Below are positions 5,993-9,773 of a stretch of DNA of 9,773 nt, piece after piece (position 1 is the stretch's first letter; each line of letters begins with the position of its first letter). A model generated the notes under the pieces. That model searched no databases. It saw only the letters and a program-made list of their open reading frames with translations, and had not been told where the DNA came from. Location: assembly GCA_038886595.1 (NCBI GenBank), contig JAWALV010000018.1, positions 1 to 9,773 of the forward strand, read 5' to 3'. This DNA is from CAKZRD01 sp038886595 (GTDB lineage Archaea; Nanobdellota; Nanobdellia; Pacearchaeales; GW2011-AR1). A program made the position numbers and the translations under genes.

Positions 5993-6562
5993 TTAACTAG
6001 TATCAAAAGTAGGTTTAGTATCTTCTCCCATATGTTTTTTTCCATATTTTTCAAAGAAAACTATCGAGTCTAAATTTATTTTTTCTTTTTTTCTTTCTTT
6101 CAATATTTTACTTTCATATCCTATAGGTAAAATAGCTTCCACACAAATTTTCTCCGGAATAGATAAAACTTTTTTTATTCCCTCTTCATAAAAAAGACCA
6201 ACCCAGCAGGTTGCCAAACATTTTTCTGTTAAACCCAAAAGAACATTCTGAATTGCAGCCCCTGCTTGTTGTGCCCCAAATTGTTTATCAAAAAAGTCAT
6301 AATTTTTCTTAACACTTTCTCTGTCTGAAACAACAACAATTAAGTAATGAACTTTTCCGACAAATTCTTGCTGACAGGCTTCCGCTATTTTTTTTATTTT
6401 TTCCTTGTCCGAAACAAAGATAAATTTTACTGTGAAAAGGTTTCCTGCCATGGGGGCATAACGAGCATAATCTAATACTTGTAAAATGTCTCTCCAATTT
6501 GGCTCTTTTATAGAGAAATTTCTTACACTATGTCTTTTTTTTATTGCTTCTTCCAATTTCAT
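5993..6562 (-). CDS. Nitroreductase family protein (FMN-dependent oxidoreductase)
   Basis: This 189-aa protein has the nitroreductase-family layout. The N-terminal flavin-phosphate motif is RHSVRNF (residues 10-16, the R-x-S-x-R pattern), followed by LDYARYAPMAGN (30-41). Strand HYLIVVVSD (72-80) comes next. The helix GAQQAGAAIQNVLLGLTEKC (96-115) leads into ATCWVG, and VEAILPIGYE (141-150) is the usual late strand plus glycine turn. Members bind FMN as homodimers and use NAD(P)H to reduce nitro compounds, quinones or other substrates; the physiological substrate cannot be told from sequence. Length is within the short end of the family. The gene stands alone, with its own TATA element and a leaderless start, and is convergent with the secreted-protein gene. 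Confidence 0.92.
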   Translation of the reverse strand: MKLEEAIKKRHSVRNFSIKEPNWRDILQVLDYARYAPMAGNLFTVKFIFVSDKEKIKKIAEACQQEFVGKVHYLIVVVSDRESVKKNYDFFDKQFGAQQAGAAIQNVLLGLTEKCLATCWVGLFYEEGIKKVLSIPEKICVEAILPIGYESKILKERKKEKINLDSIVFFEKYGKKHMGEDTKPTFDTS

Positions 6563-6583
6563 AAATATTAAAGAGAAAATAAG

Positions 6584-6593
6584 TTTAAAAATA
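6584..6593 (-). promoter_or_regulatory. TATA-like element of the nitroreductase gene
   Basis: The minus-strand sequence TATTTTTAAA is centred about 25 nt upstream of the ATG at 6562. This fits leaderless transcription. Confidence 0.4.
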
Positions 6594-6615
6594 TAACTAA
6601 ATTTATGATATAATT

Positions 6616-6627
6616 AAATTTAAAAAA
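6616..6627 (+). promoter_or_regulatory. TATA-like element of tRNA-Asp
   Basis: AAATTTAAAAAA is centred about 28 nt upstream of the mature tRNA 5' end at 6650. This allows a transcript that starts only a few bases before the tRNA. Confidence 0.4.
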
Positions 6628-6649
6628 TCTTTTTTTTTATTATTTTAAG

Positions 6650-6721
6650 GCCTCAGTAGTATAAAGGCTAGTACGCAAGCCTGTCGCGCTTGAGATCCGG
6701 GTTCAATTCCCGGCTGGGGCG
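6650..6721 (+). tRNA. tRNA-Asp (anticodon GTC)
   Basis: A full cloverleaf can be drawn. The acceptor is GCCTCAG with CTGGGGC (7 pairs including a T-G). The D stem is GTAT/GTAC with GG in the loop, and the anticodon stem is CAAGC/GCTTG. The anticodon loop CTGTCGC places GTC at 34-36. A 4-nt variable region follows, then T stem CCGGG/CCCGG with loop TTCAATT. The unpaired G at 6721 is the discriminator; G73 is the Asp identity base. No intron is present and CCA is not encoded. It is the most G+C-rich stretch in the window. Confidence 0.97.
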
Positions 6722-6727
6722 TTTTTT
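6722..6727 (+). terminator. Oligo-T terminator after tRNA-Asp
   Basis: Six T residues follow the discriminator base directly, the typical archaeal intrinsic stop signal after a tRNA. Confidence 0.5.
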
Positions 6728-6751
6728 ATTATAATTATTATTTTTTCATAA

Positions 6752-6847
6752 TTATCTTTTTACAATTATCAAAGGAACTTCTTTTACTTTTCCTATATTA
6801 TCTTGATTATATTTATATGCTGTTAAAACTATTTTCTTTTCTGACAT
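6752..6847 (-). CDS. 31-aa small protein behind a strong Shine-Dalgarno
   Basis: ATG at 6847 opens a 31-codon frame ending in TAA at 6752. It begins MSEKKIVLTAYKYNQD and ends VPLIIVKR. The peptide is not recognised. It is soluble, Lys-rich, and looks like two short beta strands (KIVLTAYKY, EVPLIIVK) around a DNIGK turn. Support for coding comes from position and signal. It starts 15 nt after the stop of the JAMM-like gene, and that gap holds AAGGAGA with 4 nt to the ATG. Most other genes here are leaderless or lack a Shine-Dalgarno. It would be co-transcribed with the JAMM-like gene. It converges on tRNA-Asp with 30 nt between them. It could be a genuine small partner protein or the stub of a once longer gene. 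Confidence 0.5.
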   Translation of the reverse strand: MSEKKIVLTAYKYNQDNIGKVKEVPLIIVKR

Positions 6848-6851
6848 TATT

Positions 6852-6858
6852 TCTCCTT
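6852..6858 (-). promoter_or_regulatory. Shine-Dalgarno of the 31-aa ORF
   Basis: AAGGAGA on the minus strand lies 4 nt before ATG 6847 and inside the 15-nt gap after the JAMM-like stop. It is the clearest ribosome binding site in the window and decides the start of the small ORF. Confidence 0.6.
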
Positions 6859-6862
6859 CAGA

Positions 6863-7378
6863 TCAATACTCCGGACGTATAAATAAGTGATAAAAATTTC
6901 TTACACCAAGCAATGCAGCTATTTCTGAATAAAATTTAAAAGCTTTTTCATCGCTTGAATTTTCGCTAAGAGAAACAAAAAATCTTCCATCAACAATCTC
7001 TCCTATTTTAAGATTCTCAGCAGAGTTTATACTCCAATATGGATCAAATCTCTTTATTATATCGCCAAAAGGCCTGCTGTGGGTGTGAAAATAAACAAAA
7101 GAGAAATTATTGTTTCCAGAACAAAAAGCAATCCACTTTCCAAATTTATTAAAAAAAGTTTTTTTTCTTGGAGAGGTCAATTCAGTATCATTTTCAGAGC
7201 ATATTTCGTAATTAAAGGAAATTCTAATAACTTCTTCTTTTAAATCGTTTGTTACAAAAAATCCGAAATGTTCATACTGACTATTTATTATTTTATTAAA
7301 TGTTAATACCAATTCTTCATTAATAATTACTCTTTCTATATTTTCCATGGCAAATTCATTTATTTTTTTAAAAAACAT
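6863..7378 (-). CDS. JAMM/MPN-like (JAB) domain protein, motif partly degenerate
   Basis: This 171-aa protein has features of the JAB/JAMM metalloprotease fold. YEHFGFFV at 35-42 matches the E-x-x-G-x-L element that supplies the catalytic Glu (E36). FVYFHTHSRP (94-103) has the H-x-H zinc pair (H98, H100). The canonical distal S-x-x-D is not exact. Either D112 or SAEN at 119-122, with N in place of D, would take that role, after a longer than usual loop. JAMM proteins cleave isopeptide bonds of ubiquitin-like or SAMP modifiers, or occur in sulfur-transfer and phage systems; no such partner is visible here. The ATG at 7378 lies about 24 nt from the TATA motif at 7397-7406. A second Met (residue 11) is a weaker alternative start. 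The SD-led 31-aa ORF follows. The family call is moderate; the gene itself is well supported. Confidence 0.7.
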   Translation of the reverse strand: MFFKKINEFAMENIERVIINEELVLTFNKIINSQYEHFGFFVTNDLKEEVIRISFNYEICSENDTELTSPRKKTFFNKFGKWIAFCSGNNNFSFVYFHTHSRPFGDIIKRFDPYWSINSAENLKIGEIVDGRFFVSLSENSSDEKAFKFYSEIAALLGVRNFYHLFIRPEY

Positions 7379-7396
7379 TAAATTTATAAACCTTTT

Positions 7397-7406
7397 TTTA
7401 TAATAA
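7397..7406. promoter_or_regulatory. Shared A+T-rich core of a divergent promoter
   Basis: TTTATAATAA lies between the divergent genes starting at 7378 (minus) and 7432 (plus). It is about 24 nt from the minus ATG and about 30 nt from the plus ATG, so one TATA region could serve both directions. A second TTTATAAA (7383-7390) is too close to the minus ATG to act for it. Confidence 0.4.
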
Positions 7407-7431
7407 ACTTTAACTAAATAAAGGGGTCTAA

Positions 7432-7821
7432 ATGGTAATAAAAAAAGTTAGTAAGGCTATAGATGATTTAGGACAAAAAGAGATTGCAGGGAAAACAATT
7501 GGTGGATGGGCTTTTGTTATAGGTCTAGTGTTAGCTTTTGTTATAGCTGCTTTTGGTTCGCAACAGACATGGCCAGTTTATACTCTTTTAGTACTTGGAT
7601 TACTAGTGGGTTTTTTTAACATCAATGAGAAAGAAGTTTCTTCTTTTTTATTGGCAGCAGTAGCTTTTATGTTTACATTCTTTTCTTTGGGAGTAATTGT
7701 GAAAGTTATTCCTATATTTGGTGAAAGTTTGGCTTATTTATTTACTTTAATTAATGCATTTGTTGCACCAGCAGCAGCAGTGGTTGCATTTAAAGCATTA
7801 TTTGCTCACGCAAAGAATTAA
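7432..7821 (+). CDS. Four-helix integral membrane protein, function unknown
   Basis: This 129-aa protein has a 24-residue amphipathic, charged N-terminus (KKVSKAIDDLGQKEIAGKT). Four hydrophobic segments follow at about 25-42, 47-64, 70-90 and 101-124. Loops are very short and the C-terminus ends in AHAKN. No catalytic motif or transporter signature is seen, and no family is recognised. Both termini are predicted on the same side. It is transcribed divergently from the JAMM-like gene, probably with a very short leader, and ends in a strong T-rich terminator. The higher Ala/Gly/Val content and more regular codon choice than its neighbours fit a well-expressed membrane protein; that is inference. 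Confidence 0.85.
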   Translation: MVIKKVSKAIDDLGQKEIAGKTIGGWAFVIGLVLAFVIAAFGSQQTWPVYTLLVLGLLVGFFNINEKEVSSFLLAAVAFMFTFFSLGVIVKVIPIFGESLAYLFTLINAFVAPAAAVVAFKALFAHAKN

Positions 7822-7823
7822 GA

Positions 7824-7857
7824 TTTTTTCTTTTTTTACCTCTTTTTATATTTTTTT
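7824..7857 (+). terminator. T-rich terminator after the membrane protein
   Basis: Four T runs of 5-7 residues follow within 34 nt, starting two bases after the stop codon. This is a typical archaeal hairpin-independent terminator. Confidence 0.6.
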
Positions 7858-7907
7858 AGAATTCTTTAGTGAGAGTGTTTAATTAAGGTTTTAAAGATTC
7901 TTCAGAA

Positions 7908-7915
7908 CTTATAAA
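7908..7915 (+). promoter_or_regulatory. TATA-like motif in the gene-free region
   Basis: CTTATAAA stands about 27 nt before an ATG at 7938, the same geometry as the gene promoters elsewhere in the window, but no normal-size gene follows. Confidence 0.4.
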
Positions 7916-7937
7916 CTTAACCTTTAATATAGACATA

Positions 7938-7973
7938 ATGTTTTTATTTGTTTTTTATTGGCACAAGTGCTGA
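7938..7973 (+). CDS. Possible leaderless 11-codon ORF
   Basis: ATG at 7938 starts an 11-residue hydrophobic/aromatic peptide (MFLFVFYWHKC) ending in TGA at 7971-7973. Its only support is the position of the ATG at the predicted start site of the TATA motif at 7908-7915. It may be chance in T-rich sequence, or the ATG may simply mark the 5' end of a noncoding transcript. Confidence 0.12.
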   Translation: MFLFVFYWHKC

Positions 7974-8014
7974 AATAATAAATTAGAAAAATTTTTCTTC
8001 AAAAATCAATCTGA

Positions 8015-8038
8015 AATAAGAGAAATATCCCTCTTATT
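8015..8038. repeat. Inverted repeat, 8-bp stem
   Basis: AATAAGAG (8015-8022) and CTCTTATT (8031-8038) are perfect complements with an 8-nt loop. They lie about 80 nt downstream of the predicted start at 7937. Confidence 0.6.
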
Positions 8039-8107
8039 ATTTGTAAGAAGTAAATTAAAATAATATTGATGATTGTTACTTAGTAAACTTTATTCTCGAA
8101 AGAAATT

Positions 8108-8137
8108 CTAAAATAAATTAATATTTTTTTATTTTAG
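8108..8137. repeat. Inverted repeat, 10-bp stem
   Basis: CTAAAATAAA (8108-8117) and TTTATTTTAG (8128-8137) are perfect complements around a 10-nt A+T loop. The repeat lies between the possible plus-strand RNA and the end of the minus-strand gene at 8181. It could act as a bidirectional 3' end structure. Confidence 0.6.
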
Positions 8138-8152
8138 TTTTAAATAACTAAT

Positions 8153-8171
8153 CCCAAAAACAAAACTTGGG
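8153..8171 (-). terminator. Small hairpin downstream of the 8181-8555 gene
   Basis: CCCAA (8153-8157) and TTGGG (8167-8171) pair around a 9-nt loop, starting about 10 nt after the minus-strand stop. The C-G pairs stand out in this A+T-rich region. A role in transcript ending or 3' stability is inferred. Confidence 0.3.
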
Positions 8172-8180
8172 TAAAACCAT

Positions 8181-8555
8181 TTACAAAGAAGATTCTGTAC
8201 CTGTAATCTTTGAACAAAGAGTATTCAAACCTTCATATCCTTGCTTTAAAAAATTAGACCATTCTAAATTTGAACTCATGTTATTTACAGCAACACCAAT
8301 AAAACCACCCATTAAAGTTGTTGTTCCAACTTGCACAATTCTTTTTGTAATTCCTTCTTTCATATCTTCTGTTCTTTTTAAAAGATAAGCTCCCGCAGTT
8401 ATAGGTGAGGCTAAATTAATTCCATCTGCCAAGCCTGGCGCTTCTAAAAATTTTTCTGCTAAGCCAGCCAATACGATTCCACCTAAATAAATGGCTCCAG
8501 CATTTCCTAAACTATTTATTATGGGACGGTTTTTATACCAATCTTTAAATCCCAT
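8181..8555 (-). CDS. Small Gly/Ala-rich membrane-associated protein, function unknown
   Basis: This 124-aa protein is of no family I recognise. Hydrophobic stretches lie at about 13-36 (rich in Gly/Ala, IYLGGIVLAGLA), 45-59 (INLASPITAGAYLL) and 72-91 (RIVQVGTTTLMGGFIGVAV). They suggest two or three membrane helices with small-residue packing. A charged turn, KRTEDMKEGITKR, lies at 60-72. The C-terminal 30 residues are polar, with one Cys. The gene has its own TATA motif 25 nt upstream and no Shine-Dalgarno. It is monocistronic between two noncoding stretches. A minor pore-like or scaffolding membrane protein is possible, but nothing in the sequence proves it. Confidence 0.7.
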   Translation of the reverse strand: MGFKDWYKNRPIINSLGNAGAIYLGGIVLAGLAEKFLEAPGLADGINLASPITAGAYLLKRTEDMKEGITKRIVQVGTTTLMGGFIGVAVNNMSSNLEWSNFLKQGYEGLNTLCSKITGTESSL

Positions 8556-8576
8556 AAAAATTATAATAGGCCTTTA

Positions 8577-8584
8577 TTTATAAA
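8577..8584 (-). promoter_or_regulatory. TATA box of the small membrane protein gene
   Basis: TTTATAAA is centred about 25 nt upstream of the ATG at 8555, a leaderless layout. Confidence 0.55.
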
Positions 8585-8610
8585 TCTTTCTATTTGTTAC
8601 TACTAAAAAG

Positions 8611-9354
8611 TTAACTAAATCTCTCCATACAATACTCTACTAATTCTTCATCTTGAATTTGTCTTGTTTGTGTTTCTGTTCTTATCATAAATATTTTTCT
8701 TCCTTCCAATGAAAGAAAAACAGGAAATTCCGAAGGGTTAATTTTTATTAAACAAACATTTTTTCCTTCGAAATTTTCAAATTTAAATTCTAAAAAATAG
8801 TTTATTTTATTATAAATTTTGGGAGGAAAATAAGGACGAATTATTTCATCAATAATCATTCTTTTATATCCATCAAGAGAAAAATCTTTTTTCTGTTCCT
8901 TGAGTTTTTCTAAATCTTTTTCTATTCCGACAACTTCGTAATTAGAGTTTTCTTTTTTTTCTTTTACTCCTAAAACCAAAACTCCGCCCTCATTATTCAT
9001 TAGAGCAGCAATTGATTTTGCTATTATAACCTTTGAAGCTTTTTGTTTAAAAGTATGTAATTCATATGATTTGCTTTCTTTAATTTGATGGGTGTTATAA
9101 TTTAAACTCCACAATACTTCCGACTTAAATTCAACTTTTTGGCTTTCTCCTTTTCTTACAAGCTCTTCAACTTCAGTCTTTTGTTTTTCATCGATAATTC
9201 TTTGGACTCTTCCAATCTCTCCAGACTTTAATCTAACTAATAGCTTTTTTCCTTCTGTTTTTATTCCAACATCTTCAACAATCCCTATAACTTTTTTTTT
9301 ATCTTTCGTTGTGATAATTTCTACTTTTAATCCTTTTTTTATTTCGCTTTCCAT
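8611..9354 (-). CDS. YwbE-like (DUF2196) / Schlafen AlbA_2 fusion protein
   Basis: From the chosen ATG this is 247 aa. Residues about 4-55 match the small YwbE/DUF2196 family: IKKGLKVEIITTKD, then VRLKSGEIGRVQRII, parallel to the VRLEDGxVGRVQxI ending of YwbE. Residues 70-235 are a Schlafen AlbA_2 domain. The evidence is ESQKVEFKSEVLWSLN (the E-x-x-x-x-EFK motif), then SIAALMNNEGGVLVLGV (the A-x-x-N-x-x-GG-x-L-x-x-GV core), VVGIEKDLEKLK, and near the end FMIRTETQTRQI (the F-x-R-x-x-x-x-T-R-x-L motif). AlbA_2 domains bind nucleic acids or nucleotides, and some Schlafens cut RNA. A longer frame from ATG 9375 adds seven residues and overlaps the DHH gene. I prefer 9354, because it follows the DHH stop by 1 nt and aligns with YwbE starts. 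It is the second gene of an operon with the DHH phosphoesterase. Confidence 0.85.
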   Translation of the reverse strand: MESEIKKGLKVEIITTKDKKKVIGIVEDVGIKTEGKKLLVRLKSGEIGRVQRIIDEKQKTEVEELVRKGESQKVEFKSEVLWSLNYNTHQIKESKSYELHTFKQKASKVIIAKSIAALMNNEGGVLVLGVKEKKENSNYEVVGIEKDLEKLKEQKKDFSLDGYKRMIIDEIIRPYFPPKIYNKINYFLEFKFENFEGKNVCLIKINPSEFPVFLSLEGRKIFMIRTETQTRQIQDEELVEYCMERFS

Positions 9355-9355
9355 C

Positions 9356-9773
9356 TTATTTTTTAAAATGTTCAAAAACTATTTTTTTAAAATTATCATA
9401 TTCGCTCATAGGAATTCTTAAACCACATGCTTTTTCATGCCCTCCACCTATAGAATTTTTTATTTTTTTTAATATTTTTTCTACAAATTTTTTTGCTTTT
9501 TCTCCTCTAAGGGAAATATTAACTATATCTTCTTTTTTATAACAAACCAATATAAATTTTTTTTGATAAAGATATAATAACTTATTAGATATTTCCGAAG
9601 TTAAACTATATTTTCCAGAGAACTCTAAAAAAACAAAACTATCAAAAACTTTTATTTTCTTTATATTATTTTCTATAATTTTATTTAATTCTTTATATTT
9701 TTCATGCATAAATTGATTTTCTTTTTTTTCAATTAAAATATCATAAAAAGAATTGCTTTTAGCAAGATAGTAG
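9356..9773 (-). CDS. DHH/DHHA1 family phosphoesterase, C-terminal part (runs off the right edge)
   Basis: The frame is open to the end of the window: 21 in-frame codons (YYLAKSNSFYDILIEKKENQ and F) precede the Met at 9709, so that Met is internal and the gene is partial. About 138 residues are visible. The C-terminal part has the DHHA1 nucleic-acid-binding signature GGGHEKACGLRIP, preceded by strand VNISLRGEKAKKFVEKILKKI. The catalytic DHH domain lies outside the window. The family includes RecJ-like 5'-3' exonucleases, nano-RNases and cyclic-dinucleotide phosphodiesterases. The lack of further domains after DHHA1, and the archaeal setting, fit a RecJ-like or oligonucleotide-degrading enzyme, but the choice cannot be made from this end alone. 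The downstream Schlafen-type gene starts 1 nt after its stop, so the two are probably translated from one mRNA. Confidence 0.88.
   Translation of the reverse strand, partial: YYLAKSNSFYDILIEKKENQFMHEKYKELNKIIENNIKKIKVFDSFVFLEFSGKYSLTSEISNKLLYLYQKKFILVCYKKEDIVNISLRGEKAKKFVEKILKKIKNSIGGGHEKACGLRIPMSEYDNFKKIVFEHFKK

Larger units (their letters stand above)
7858..8180. other. Gene-free region, possible noncoding RNA
   Basis: No ORF longer than a dozen codons is convincing here on either strand. The stretch holds a TATA motif (7908-7915) followed by A+T-rich sequence with three perfect inverted repeats at 8015-8038, 8108-8137 and 8153-8171. There is also a small palindrome TTACTTAGTAA at 8076-8086. 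No tRNA, SRP RNA or RNase P signature was found. A plus-strand transcript of about 200 nt starting near 7937 is possible. Confidence 0.3.

Noticed and set aside
6309..6497. Minus-strand frame within the nitroreductase gene
   Set aside because: It is an alternate frame of a clear nitroreductase, with Cys/Arg-rich noise composition.
8011..8074. C/D box sRNA
   Set aside because: CTGA (8011) and TTGATGA (8067-8073) occur, but in the wrong order for box C then D, the box C has T in place of the purine, and there is no second pair of boxes.
8167..8388. Plus-strand frame opposite the small membrane protein
   Set aside because: It is antisense to the gene at 8181-8555, which has a proper TATA motif and a membrane-protein composition.
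9355..9375. Longer start of the YwbE-Schlafen protein at 9375
   Set aside because: It would overlap the DHH gene by 20 nt and adds seven residues (MNILKNK) with no counterpart in YwbE. The Met at 9354, 1 nt after the DHH stop, fits better, though the longer form cannot be excluded.
1..9773. Defence island, prophage or insertion sequence
   Set aside because: No transposase, integrase, capsid, Cas or restriction gene is seen, and no terminal repeats or target duplications. The Schlafen-type and NTase-like genes alone are not enough to call a defence system.

Overview
The window is archaeal. It carries four ribosomal proteins found only in archaea and eukaryotes (S19e, L39e, L31e, L15e). Nearly every transcription unit is preceded by a TATA-like A+T octamer about 25 nt before the ATG, the pattern of archaeal leaderless transcription. 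A tRNA-Asp(GTC) without an encoded CCA is also present. The very A+T-rich sequence, Lys/Ile/Asn/Glu-rich proteins, 1-nt gaps between genes, and a mix of trimmed and extended ribosomal proteins suggest a small-genome archaeon of the DPANN type (Woesearchaeota, Pacearchaeota or Nanoarchaeota-like). That placement is inferred, not proven.

Layout, left to right. (1) 46-2605, minus: a two-gene unit with its own promoter. It encodes a 616-aa protein with a minimal-nucleotidyltransferase motif and, 7 nt behind it, a 233-aa protein whose first half resembles a response-regulator receiver fold. (2) 2651-4489, minus: a tight ribosomal-protein operon in the order S19e, L39e, L31e, L15e, with an 8-nt overlap and then 1-nt gaps. 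Its predicted 5' leader (4498-4546) can fold as a three-way junction with a GNRA tetraloop. (3) 4627-5991, plus: a secreted, membrane-anchored protein transcribed divergently from S19e. (4) 5993-6562, minus: a short nitroreductase, convergent with the preceding gene (stops 1 nt apart). (5) 6650-6721, plus: tRNA-Asp. (6) 6752-7378, minus: a JAMM/MPN-like protein followed by a 31-aa ORF that starts behind the clearest Shine-Dalgarno sequence in the window. (7) 7432-7821, plus: a four-helix membrane protein, then a T-rich terminator. (8) 7858-8180: a gene-free stretch with a TATA motif and several perfect inverted repeats, possibly a noncoding RNA. (9) 8181-8555, minus: a small Gly/Ala-rich membrane protein. 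(10) 8611-9773, minus: a YwbE-like/Schlafen AlbA fusion directly after the C-terminal part of a DHH/DHHA1 phosphoesterase that runs off the right edge.

The window is mainly housekeeping plus lineage-specific genes. There is no CRISPR array, transposase or phage gene. The most interesting items are the structured S19e leader, the duplicated nucleotidyltransferase architecture next to a receiver-like protein, the JAMM-like gene with its tiny SD-led partner, the transcribed-looking intergenic region, and two perfect in-frame tandem duplications.
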